From contig CAJTND010000020.1 in the NCBI GenBank assembly GCA_910577995.1, positions 1 through 22,273 on the forward strand: 22,273 nucleotides of DNA, in the 5' to 3' direction. The stretch comes from an uncultured Christensenella sp. (GTDB taxonomy: Bacteria; Bacillota; Clostridia; Christensenellales; Pumilibacteraceae). The notes beneath the pieces are model-generated. The model was not told the DNA's origin. It was given only the letters and a program-made list of their open reading frames with translations, and did no database searches. The position numbers and the translations under genes were made by a program. Below, piece by piece: positions 12,258 through 20,030 of this stretch; positions within the stretch are counted from its first letter, which is position 1, and the number at the start of each line of letters is the position of its first letter.

Positions 12258-13454
12258 TTATTTACGGCTTGCCGCGGACATCGCTTTAAGCAGCTTGCTG
12301 AGCGCCTCGTTGAGCTTTTTCTGTTGCTCGGGCGTCTTGTTCTCGGGCTTGGCGCGCTCCTTTTGAAGAAGCGTCGCGACCTCGCGCATCGTTTCGCGCG
12401 GCGCGCCCTCTCTGTCTATCTTCTCTATACGCGCGATAACGTCGTCCGCGGAACTCGTTCCGCTCTGCGCCGCCGCCGCGGGCTGAGCATGCTGAGCCGC
12501 CTGCGCCTGCGCTTGAGCCTGTGCCTGTGCCTGTGCCGCACGCGCCGCTTCCATACGCGCCGCGCGTTCCTGCTGTTCCTGCGCCGCTCTCGCCTGCGCT
12601 TCCTGCGCCGCCGCACGCTGAGCAGCTTCCTGCTCCGCGCGCATGCGCGCCATAGCCTCCTCGCGCGCCGCCGCACGGTCGTCCGCCGCGGGCTCGACTA
12701 CGGGCTCGGCGTAAGGTTCCTGCTGAACGTACGGCTCTGCAACCTGCTCCGCCGCATACTCGACGTTTTCCTGCGGCTCGGCGGCGTATGCCTGCACCGG
12801 CTCTTGCACGGGCTGGGCGTAGACCGCCTGCTGTTGCTGCTGCGCGGGCTCGGCTTGTCCCTTGACCGAGGGCTTTACGTCGCCGTCGACGGCGGGCACG
12901 AACTTTGCGTAAAGCTTGACTGCGCCGCTGTAACTGCACTTACCGATGATCGCGCCGACAAGCGTAAGCAAGCCGCCGACGAGAAGTATTATCATAGGCG
13001 CGATATACATGGACATTGTAAGTCCTGCCAATCCGTTCTCGCTCTCCGCAAGCGGCACGAGCGCGAGCGGCATCACGAAAAACGCGATGAGCGAGCAGAC
13101 TATCGTCGCCGCAAAGGTGACGAGCCATACTTTGGAGATGAGCGACGCCTTGTACGGCGCTTCCACGAGGTCGCGTTGCGACAGGAAATCGGACGGGCGC
13201 GCATTCGCCATACGCGCGGTCTTGTACTGCTTCTTGACGGACACGGGCATGAGCTTCATTTCCGCGAGCGCTTTATCGGGCGAGTTCACCACGCCGCGCA
13301 TACGGACCTTGACCGTGCGGAACTCGCCGCACAGCAACCCTACTACGAGCGCAACGACAAAGGACGCCGCTACGACTGCCAAGAGGATATACAGCCACAG
13401 ATCGGGCGCGAGCTTTATCGTCTGCGTAAACAGTTTTTCAAATACCGCTATCAT
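12258..13454 (-). CDS. Unrecognised membrane protein with Ala/Gln-rich coiled coil
   Basis: No family is recognised. The ATG at 13454 follows AAGGAGAA and gives 398 residues. Predicted membrane helices lie at about 19-43, 109-134 and 147-172. Between helices 1 and 2 is a basic soluble loop (about 44-105). After helix 3 comes a low-complexity Pro/Gln/Glu/Tyr-rich linker (about 196-256), then a long Ala/Arg/Glu/Gln-rich segment likely to be a coiled coil (about 257-330), with an (AQ)n run at about 307-321, and finally a short helical domain (about 335-398, starting DDVIARIEKIDREG). The layout suggests a membrane anchor presenting a stalk to one side of the membrane; no enzyme motif is seen. The gene stands alone with its own leader and terminator. 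Confidence 0.8.
   Translation of the reverse strand: MIAVFEKLFTQTIKLAPDLWLYILLAVVAASFVVALVVGLLCGEFRTVKVRMRGVVNSPDKALAEMKLMPVSVKKQYKTARMANARPSDFLSQRDLVEAPYKASLISKVWLVTFAATIVCSLIAFFVMPLALVPLAESENGLAGLTMSMYIAPMIILLVGGLLTLVGAIIGKCSYSGAVKLYAKFVPAVDGDVKPSVKGQAEPAQQQQQAVYAQPVQEPVQAYAAEPQENVEYAAEQVAEPYVQQEPYAEPVVEPAADDRAAAREEAMARMRAEQEAAQRAAAQEAQARAAQEQQERAARMEAARAAQAQAQAQAQAQAAQHAQPAAAAQSGTSSADDVIARIEKIDREGAPRETMREVATLLQKERAKPENKTPEQQKKLNEALSKLLKAMSAASRK
12495..12540. repeat. Hexanucleotide microsatellite coding for Ala-Gln
   Basis: Imperfect repeats of a six-base unit (GCCTGT/GCCTGC) on the plus strand encode the AQ dipeptide run of the membrane protein on the minus strand. Gains or losses of units keep the frame, so the length may differ between strains. 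Confidence 0.75.
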
Positions 13455-13488
13455 TTTGTTCTCCTTTACCGTAAAGGACAAGCCGCCC

Positions 13489-13511
13489 TATGCGGTATAA
13501 AAAACCGCATA
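13489..13511 (-). other. Hairpin in the leader of the coiled-coil membrane protein gene
   Basis: TATGCGGT (13489-13496) and ACCGCATA (13504-13511) form a perfect 8-bp stem with a 7-nt A/T loop. No T-run follows on either strand, so it is not a terminator. Upstream of it on the minus strand is an A/T-rich stretch with a TATAAT-like box (about 13533-13538) but only a weak -35. Confidence 0.55.
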
Positions 13512-13651
13512 AAGCGCGCTTACACTGATTGTATTATATATTCTATCACATCTTTTTGGAAAAATCTATACTTTTAATGAGATTTTTTCGTTCTTTTTGG
13601 TAAAATTCACCGAAATTTGCCCTCCGAACGGGGTTTTCACGCCAAAACGGG

Positions 13652-16600
13652 CTATTCGCCGCCGTCGGCGCGCGGAAATTCCAGCAATCCGTGCCCGAAG
13701 GAATACAGATAAGTATGCGTCACCCTAAGCCCGCCCGCGCGCTCCGCCGCCGCCGCGTAAAGCTCGAGCTGAGTTCTGTACGCCGCGCTGTCAAGCCTCG
13801 AAAACTCCGTCGTCTTGTAATCGACTATCGCCGCCGTTCCGTCGGGGTAGACGATCAAAAGATCGATAACGCCCTGTACGAGCATGTTTTTCTCCGCGCC
13901 GATCTCGGGCAGTCCGACGAGCCGCCGCGGCAGGTCGGCTATAAAATACCGTTCGCGCGCGACGGTCGACGCGCCCGCGCAGAGCTTTTTCATCGCCGCC
14001 GCCGCCGCGAGTATATCGTCCGCGTCGACAAGCTCGAAGCCGTCGCATCGGTTTTTTACGCCGTCCATATCGGGCGCGTCGAAGTCGACAAGCTCCATCG
14101 CGCGATGGTATGCCGTGCCGCGCGCGGCGGCGTCCGCATGTCCGACGCGCTTACGGTCGCTCCGCTCCTCGTCCTCTATGAGTATTGGCGCGACGGAAGT
14201 ATGATCGTCGTCGTCCGTCGCCGCGGCTGCCGCGGCGGTGACGCAGGTCTTGAGCGGTATTTTGAGCATCGCGCGCTGCTTGTCGGTCACGCGGTCGCCC
14301 GCCGCGCCGTCGCCGAACAGCTTTCTCGCGCCGTAATCGAAGTCGCAGATACTGCGAACCGCCGTTTCGACAGCCGCGTCGACGCGGCTCGGCTCGGGCG
14401 CGACGACGGGCGGAGCGAACTCGATATCGGGCGCGAGCGCGGCGATATTATCCATAAAGTCGGTCTGGCGGACGTACCCATCGCCGCGTTTCCTGCGCTT
14501 GCCGCAAACGACGAGTTCGGTCTTTGCCCTCGTCAGCGCGACGTAAAAAAGCCGCAGTTCTTCCTCCGCTATCTTCTCCGCACCGACGCCGCCCGCCGCG
14601 AGCCACGGCGCGCTCGGCACGAGCTCGCCCTTCTGCGTATCCGGGTACTTGACGGCGACGCCGCGATCGGAAACTATCACTCTGTCGCGCACGTCGCTCA
14701 TATTAAAGCTGTGCGCCGCGTCCGCGACGATGCAATATTCGTATTCGAGCCCCTTGGACGAATGGATGGTCGCGATACTCACCGCGTCGGCGGCAGGCGC
14801 GACCTCGAGCGTCGGATCGCCGTCGCAGTACGCGATAAACGCATGCAGACTGCCGCGCCGCGCTTCCGCCGCGGCTATCACCGCCTGCACCGCCGCCGTG
14901 CCGCCGTCGCCTCCGCCCGTTTCGTAAACGTGACGGAAAAAGTCGGTCTTTGACGTTATATACCCGAGCGAATCCGCCGCGTCGTGACAGCCCGCGTACC
15001 GTGCGAATATCTCGCGCCACGAGTAGAACTCTTTGAGACGCGCGGACAGCGGCAGTCCGCCGTCGCGGTACGCCTCCGCCTTCTGCCGAAACGCATAGCC
15101 GTGCGCGCCCTCGCGCTCGGGGCGGAGCTTGCGCGCCCGCGCCTTTTCCTCGCCGACCGCCGCTATCTCGGCAAGCTCGCCGTCGGTAAATCCGCCCATA
15201 GGCGACGACAGCGCGACGTACAGCGCGAGGTCGTCGTACCGCGTATCGACGCACCGAGCAAGCTCGACGAGCGCTTTCGCCTCGCGGAAGTCGGACAGCT
15301 TGGACTTTTTACCGACGTTGCACGGTATGCCGCATGCGCTCAACAGCTCGGTCAGTCTGTCCGAGAACGCGCCCGACGCGGAGCGCACGAGCACCGCTAT
15401 ATCCGATAGGCTCTTGCGCCTGTCCGCGTTTTTCGGGTCGGCGTTATGCCGCCGTATCCTGTCGACATAGCTTATGACCTTAGCCGCGACGAACTCCGCC
15501 TCCGCGTCGGCGCCGTCCGCTTCCGCCGCGTTGACGACCGAATACACTCCGTCCGCAGCCTCGGCGCGGCGCACGCTGTCGTCTATGACGTAATACTCCG
15601 CCCTACCGCCGTCGCCGCCGCCCGCGTACACGAGCTTGTTATGCGCATAGTCCTCGCCGCCGAATTCCTCTGTCATCAGCCCCGTAAACACCTTGTTTAC
15701 GAACTCGACGACCGCGCGCGACGAGCGATGATTGTCGTTGAGCCGCAGATGCGCATATCCGCCCGTCGCCGCCGCCTCGCACTTGCGCATAAAACATTCG
15801 GGCGTGCACCGCCGAAACCCGTATATAGACTGCTTGACGTCGCCGACGAGGAACAGCTCCGCGCCGAGCGCCGCGAAGCTGTCCGCTATCGCGTCCTGCA
15901 ACGGATTGACGTCCTGATACTCGTCGATGAACACGTACCGCACCGCCGCGGCGATCTCCGCGCGGCAGCCGTCGTCGGAGAGCACGCGGCGCGCGCCGTG
16001 TTCGAGGTCGGAATAATCTATCTTGCCGAGCGCGGCTTTTTTCGCATCGAACAGATCGAGCGCGACACGCGCGGCGCGGCGGAGCGCGGCGGCATAACCC
16101 GAACTTTCCACCTCCCGCGCGCGCGCAAATTCACCGAGCTTCGTTCGCAGTTTTCGGCAGTCGTCTTTCAGCTTTTTGAACGCGTCGTTTACCTCGGTCT
16201 TTGCCGCGACGTTGCCGTCGTCGTTTTTCGCCGAGTACCGCGTCGCGGTGAACGCGTCTATCTTACCGTCGAGGTAATCAAAAACCTCGCCGGCGACAGT
16301 CGCCACGGCGTGCAGCCCGACCTCCTCGGCGCGCGCTCTTATTTCTTCGCCGCGCCGCACAAGCCGCGCGCGCCGCCTGTCCGCCATGCGGTCGAGCTCG
16401 GCAAAGTACTCGCTGTCGGGCTTGTCCGCGGACAGATACCCGTCGGGATCGTCGGTAGAAAGAGCATGATCGACTATGCTCTCGACGGTCTCCGCCGCGC
16501 GCTCGCCGCGCCGCGCCGACAGCACGCCGAGCATAACGGAAAGCTCCGCATCGTCCGCAAGCTCCTCTATCGCCGCCTTGACGCACGCTGTCTTTATCGC

Positions 16601-17020
16601 CTGCGTCTCCGCCTCGTCGGCGAGCGTCGCGGCGGGATCGAGCCCTGCGGCGTAGTAGTACGCACGCACTAATTTTTGACAGAACGAATGCAGCGTGCCG
16701 ATATTGCATACCGGCATCGCCGCGAGCGCGTCCTCCGCCTTTGCCGCGAGCGCCGCGCCCTCCTCCGCAAGCCCCGCGCGCACAAGCTCCTCGCCTTCGC
16801 GCCTAAGCTCGTACAGCCGTTTGGACAGCTTGACGCGGATATCCGCCGCCGCCGCGCGGGTGAACGTAACAATGAGCATCTCGTCGAGGCTCGCGCCGCG
16901 CTTTATCTTCTGCGCGATGCGTTCTATCATGACGGTCGTCTTGCCGCTGCCCGCGCCCGCGGAAACAACGACGCTTCCTTCTTGGAATATGACGCGCTTT
17001 TGTTCTTCGGTAAAGGTCAT
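13652..17020 (-). CDS. addA: ATP-dependent helicase/nuclease subunit A (AddA)
   Basis: AddA is the UvrD-like 3'-5' helicase and 3'-strand nuclease of the AddAB double-strand-break processing enzyme, the Gram-positive counterpart of RecBCD. The ATG at 17020 overlaps the addB stop by 4 nt and gives 1122 residues starting MTFTEEQKRVIF. Helicase motifs in order: Walker A AGAGSGKTT (21-29), DEYQDVNPLQ (Walker B), GDVKQSIYGFR, LNDNHRSS, TIHSSKGLEYEYCIVAD, and FYVALTRAKTELVV. The C-terminal RecB-type nuclease is intact: GTAYHRAME, GVIDLL (Asp1053) and VDYKT (Asp1067, Lys1069). The length is a little below B. subtilis AddA (about 1230). No strong terminator follows. Confidence 0.97.
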   Translation of the reverse strand: MTFTEEQKRVIFQEGSVVVSAGAGSGKTTVMIERIAQKIKRGASLDEMLIVTFTRAAAADIRVKLSKRLYELRREGEELVRAGLAEEGAALAAKAEDALAAMPVCNIGTLHSFCQKLVRAYYYAAGLDPAATLADEAETQAIKTACVKAAIEELADDAELSVMLGVLSARRGERAAETVESIVDHALSTDDPDGYLSADKPDSEYFAELDRMADRRRARLVRRGEEIRARAEEVGLHAVATVAGEVFDYLDGKIDAFTATRYSAKNDDGNVAAKTEVNDAFKKLKDDCRKLRTKLGEFARAREVESSGYAAALRRAARVALDLFDAKKAALGKIDYSDLEHGARRVLSDDGCRAEIAAAVRYVFIDEYQDVNPLQDAIADSFAALGAELFLVGDVKQSIYGFRRCTPECFMRKCEAAATGGYAHLRLNDNHRSSRAVVEFVNKVFTGLMTEEFGGEDYAHNKLVYAGGGDGGRAEYYVIDDSVRRAEAADGVYSVVNAAEADGADAEAEFVAAKVISYVDRIRRHNADPKNADRRKSLSDIAVLVRSASGAFSDRLTELLSACGIPCNVGKKSKLSDFREAKALVELARCVDTRYDDLALYVALSSPMGGFTDGELAEIAAVGEEKARARKLRPEREGAHGYAFRQKAEAYRDGGLPLSARLKEFYSWREIFARYAGCHDAADSLGYITSKTDFFRHVYETGGGDGGTAAVQAVIAAAEARRGSLHAFIAYCDGDPTLEVAPAADAVSIATIHSSKGLEYEYCIVADAAHSFNMSDVRDRVIVSDRGVAVKYPDTQKGELVPSAPWLAAGGVGAEKIAEEELRLFYVALTRAKTELVVCGKRRKRGDGYVRQTDFMDNIAALAPDIEFAPPVVAPEPSRVDAAVETAVRSICDFDYGARKLFGDGAAGDRVTDKQRAMLKIPLKTCVTAAAAAATDDDDHTSVAPILIEDEERSDRKRVGHADAAARGTAYHRAMELVDFDAPDMDGVKNRCDGFELVDADDILAAAAAMKKLCAGASTVARERYFIADLPRRLVGLPEIGAEKNMLVQGVIDLLIVYPDGTAAIVDYKTTEFSRLDSAAYRTQLELYAAAAERAGGLRVTHTYLYSFGHGLLEFPRADGGE

Positions 17021-19794
17021 TGCCCGTCGCCCTCCGCGCCGCCGCGCTCGCGCCTGCCGTAACACAGCGCGGAAAAATCGCACGTGTCGCACGCGCCCTC
17101 GGCGGGCACGCGCGCTATGTATCCGCTCTCTATCTCGTCGGCGGCTACGCCGGCCGTGTCGACGCAGTTCCCGACGAGCCGCTCGAACTCCTCCGCTTCG
17201 AGCAGGTATTTATTCGGGCGGTCAAACGCTCCTTTCGCGTTGAGCCGCGCGGAGATGACGTCCGACGGCTCGCCGTCAAGCAACTTGCCGTCGTGCTCTG
17301 CGGCGAGCGCAACGTCCTTGACGGTACAGCCGACGAGCCTGCGTTCGCCGTCGTATGCGCTGCCGAGCGAAAGGTAGTAAAAGCCCGTCACCCTGCCCCT
17401 GTCCGCCGCCGCCGCGGCATACAGCGGAAGCTGCATATCCCGCCCGTCGCGGCACTTGCCGAAATCGAATTTCCTGTTGCTCGTCTTGTAGTCGATGATG
17501 CGCAAGTGCCCGCCGCACGCGTCTATCCTGTCGATAACGCCGGAGAACGGTATCTTCGACGCGCCGAGCATGACAGCGCCCGAGAAAGCCTGTTCGCCGC
17601 CGACGGGCTCGAACCCACCCGCCTCGATAATGCGCTTGTTCAGCTCGGCGAACCGCACCGCGTCGCGCACGAGCCCCTCGCGCTCGACCGCCGAAACGAA
17701 CAGTCCGCGCTTGTCTATTATGCCGTCGAGCGTGCGCTCTGCGAACTCGCGCGAACAGTCGAGCGGTCTTACCGCGATGAACTCCTTCATAAAATCATGC
17801 AGGACAGTGCCGAAGTCGGGCGCGGTGAATGCGCCGCGCCGCCGCGGCTTAACGCCGACAGCGTCGCCGACGAACCGCTTATACGGACACTCGAACCAGT
17901 GAGTTATCTCGCTTACGGAAAGCGATCTCGGGCGCATGCCGTCCACTCTGTCGGAATGCGGCGGCGTCGCTCTGTCCGCGCCCGCCGCGCGTTTGAGGCT
18001 CTCGGTATAAGCCGTCGCGCCGCGCGCCGCGAGCTCGCGCGCGACGGAGCGCGTGCATGCGAACCGCGCTATCAGCGCCGCGTCCGAGCTCCTGCTCAAT
18101 ACGCTTAGCTCCTCCGTGCGGTCGGTCTCCGTTATGCAACTGCCGTCGCCCTCGAACCGCTGCAAGAACGCCGCGCGCCTGCCGCCGCCCGACGTTTTGT
18201 ACGTGCACACCACGCGCTCGGCACAGCGCATCACCGCCTCGAGCTCGCGCCCCGTCCTGCGGTTTATCTCGCGCGCCGTCGGCTCGACCGCGCCGCCGAG
18301 CGAGTTTATCTCCGCATCGGAAAGCAGTCCGCCGTCTGACGTCACGGACGGCGTGACGCCCTCGTTGAAGTCTGTTACGAACAAGAGCTTAGCCGCCGTC
18401 AGTCTGAGCGCGGACGCGTCGCATACCGCGGCGCGGTCGGCGTAGCGCGGCAGCGACTTGACCTTTATCGCGCGCGCCGCCGAGAAGAACGCCGCCGCGT
18501 CGGAAACGGGATCGCCGTCGCCGTAGCTTTTAAGGCTTTCGATAATGCCGAGTATCGGCTTGACCGCGTCGGTAAAGACGAGATCGTCGTCGGCGGAAAA
18601 GTCCGCCGCGGTTTCGGCGGTGCGCTTGAATACGCCCTCGAAATCGCACTCGTCGATCATGCGCAGGCACGCGTCGGCAAAGCTCGTTTTTTTCGCGAAC
18701 ATATCGCCGAGCTTTTTCGCGCGGTCGAGCGCGCGGTCCGCCGCCGCGTCGCCCGTTGCGCCGTCGCGTTTTATGTAAGCCGCGCCGCGCCTGCCGAGCG
18801 CGTACTGCAACCGCTCCGCGTCGTAGGGCGCACAGCCCGAGTACGGGTTTTTACACAGCGCGACTACAGTCTCCGCGTCGAGCGCGCCGCTCCTAAGCCG
18901 ATACGCGCAGTCGATAGCGGCGAGCGGCGGCGTGTCGAAGAGCGGGCTTTCGTTGTCGTAATAAAAATCGATGCCGTACTCGCGGAATATACGCGCGGCT
19001 GTGCGCGGGTCGGGACAGACGACGGCTACATCGCCGTAGCTCCCGCCTTTATAAACATACTCGCGGATGCGCGCGGCTACCGTCTTGTACTGCGCCGCCG
19101 CATCGGGCGCGCGGCACACTTCTATTTTCTTGGGCTCGGGCTCGGGCGGATATGCGTCGTAATAATCGAACGACAGCGCCGCCTTGTCGAGCGCGGAAAA
19201 CACGTCGCGATTGAGCGCGGTCGCGTCGGCATAGCCTATCGCATAAAAATGCGCCGACCGCACAAGCCCGCTGTCCGCCGCATGCGCCGCGAGCGCGGCG
19301 AGCCGACCCTGCGCGTCCGCGCGTTCGCCGCGGAGCCTGTCGTATTCCGCCTTGATGAGCGCGAGGTCGCCGAGCTTTGCTTTGAGCACGGGCGACGTCG
19401 CTTCCGCGGCAAGCTCGCCCGCGTCCGCGCACGACGACGCTATCTGCTGCACTGCGTCGAACGCCTCGCGCGCGAAATCGGTATAGCGCGCCGCACGCCC
19501 GTAGTATTTGAGCTCCGACCGCACCGCCTCCGTCGCGCGCGCGGTAAGCATGACCGCCGCCTCGCGCGACAGCGGTCTAACGCCTATATCCATGCGCGAA
19601 ACGAGCCGCGACAGCGTGAGCACCTCGCAGTCGAGCGCGCCGCCGCCGCAAAACAGCGCACGTTCGACGGTCTGCGTGTAGCGGTCGGGCGTAAGCACGA
19701 TATGCCGCTCCGAAAGGTCGACTTTGCGCGAGCGCAGTCTTTGCACCAACGCCGCGAGCGCCTCCGGACCGTTTTTGAATAAATGCGTCCTCAT
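17017..19794 (-). CDS. addB: ATP-dependent nuclease subunit B (AddB)
   Basis: AddB is the second subunit of AddAB; it carries a nuclease for the 5' strand and an inactivated helicase fold that recognises Chi. The 925-residue product is shorter than B. subtilis AddB (about 1166) and has no Walker A loop at its N-terminus (MRTHLFKNGPEALAALVQRL), so ATP binding by this subunit looks lost. The nuclease domain is intact: LSVSEITHWFECPYKRFV, FGTVLHDFMKEF, PFSGVIDRID and RIIDYKTSNRKF. The Fe-S cluster cysteines are the one in FECPY plus C902, C905 and C911 near the end. It is first in the addB-addA operon and has a TTGCCT/TATAAT promoter with a short leader and only a weak binding site (CGGAAAA). 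Confidence 0.95.
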   Translation of the reverse strand: MRTHLFKNGPEALAALVQRLRSRKVDLSERHIVLTPDRYTQTVERALFCGGGALDCEVLTLSRLVSRMDIGVRPLSREAAVMLTARATEAVRSELKYYGRAARYTDFAREAFDAVQQIASSCADAGELAAEATSPVLKAKLGDLALIKAEYDRLRGERADAQGRLAALAAHAADSGLVRSAHFYAIGYADATALNRDVFSALDKAALSFDYYDAYPPEPEPKKIEVCRAPDAAAQYKTVAARIREYVYKGGSYGDVAVVCPDPRTAARIFREYGIDFYYDNESPLFDTPPLAAIDCAYRLRSGALDAETVVALCKNPYSGCAPYDAERLQYALGRRGAAYIKRDGATGDAAADRALDRAKKLGDMFAKKTSFADACLRMIDECDFEGVFKRTAETAADFSADDDLVFTDAVKPILGIIESLKSYGDGDPVSDAAAFFSAARAIKVKSLPRYADRAAVCDASALRLTAAKLLFVTDFNEGVTPSVTSDGGLLSDAEINSLGGAVEPTAREINRRTGRELEAVMRCAERVVCTYKTSGGGRRAAFLQRFEGDGSCITETDRTEELSVLSRSSDAALIARFACTRSVARELAARGATAYTESLKRAAGADRATPPHSDRVDGMRPRSLSVSEITHWFECPYKRFVGDAVGVKPRRRGAFTAPDFGTVLHDFMKEFIAVRPLDCSREFAERTLDGIIDKRGLFVSAVEREGLVRDAVRFAELNKRIIEAGGFEPVGGEQAFSGAVMLGASKIPFSGVIDRIDACGGHLRIIDYKTSNRKFDFGKCRDGRDMQLPLYAAAAADRGRVTGFYYLSLGSAYDGERRLVGCTVKDVALAAEHDGKLLDGEPSDVISARLNAKGAFDRPNKYLLEAEEFERLVGNCVDTAGVAADEIESGYIARVPAEGACDTCDFSALCYGRRERGGAEGDGQ

Positions 19795-19814
19795 ATACGT
19801 TTTTCCGTAGCTAT

Positions 19815-19843
19815 ATTATAACATTGAACTGCGTCAAAGGCAA
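19815..19843 (-). promoter_or_regulatory. Proximal promoter of addBA
   Basis: Minus-strand -35 TTGCCT (19838-19843), 17-bp spacer, -10 TATAAT (19815-19820), giving a leader of about 14 nt. The -35 box lies within one arm of an inverted repeat (19837-19854), so a protein or RNA structure there could affect it. Confidence 0.72.
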
Positions 19844-19947
19844 GCCTTTGCCTTGCGGCTTTCGCCGTCCGTGTTTTCTAACGAAAACACGCAGTCGTGT
19901 TGAAATACGGCGTGAAAAAGCCCTTGCAAGCAAGCAGATCCGCTTGT
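19834..19947 (-). ncRNA. Candidate structured RNA or long addB leader
   Basis: A second strong promoter (19948-19976) fires into this 114-nt stretch, which holds several perfect hairpins: CAAGC/GCTTG (19931-19946), AACACG/CGTGTT (19886-19901), GTGTTTTC/GAAAACAC (19871-19890), CGGC/GCCG with a 4-nt loop (19856-19867), and AAGGCAA/TTGCCTT (19837-19854). The second and third overlap and cannot form together, as in attenuators and riboswitches. No known RNA family was recognised, and no coding gene is supported here. It could equally be a palindromic DNA repeat. Confidence 0.4.
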
Positions 19948-19976
19948 ATTATACCGCCGCCGTGCCCGAAAATCAA
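19948..19976 (-). promoter_or_regulatory. Distal minus-strand promoter upstream of addB
   Basis: Minus-strand -35 TTGATT (19971-19976), 17-bp spacer, -10 TATAAT (19948-19953). The transcript would start near 19941, about 147 nt before the addB ATG and well upstream of the proximal promoter. Confidence 0.7.
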
Positions 19977-19995
19977 GCATACCGAAGCCAAACGT

Positions 19996-20024
19996 TTGCC
20001 AATCGCGCCGCGATGTGATAAAAT
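19996..20024 (+). promoter_or_regulatory. SigA-type promoter abutting the lipoprotein start codon
   Basis: Plus-strand -35 TTGCCA (19996-20001), 17-bp spacer, -10 TAAAAT (20019-20024). Six bases separate the -10 box from the ATG at 20031, so the predicted transcription start is at the start codon itself. Confidence 0.75.
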
Positions 20025-20030
20025 GCGTAC

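Noticed and set aside
12225..13577. Plus-strand 450-codon frame opposite the coiled-coil membrane protein
   Set aside because: It is an Arg/Leu-rich translation of the antisense strand, with no supporting start site, and it runs over the terminator and promoter regions.
13560..13651. Possible terminator after addA
   Set aside because: Only short, imperfect stems (for example GTTTT/AAAAC) without a clear T-run after them were seen, so no terminator is called.
19824..20018. 64-codon plus-strand frame in the same region
   Set aside because: No promoter or ribosome binding site in that orientation, and its sequence is dictated by hairpins.
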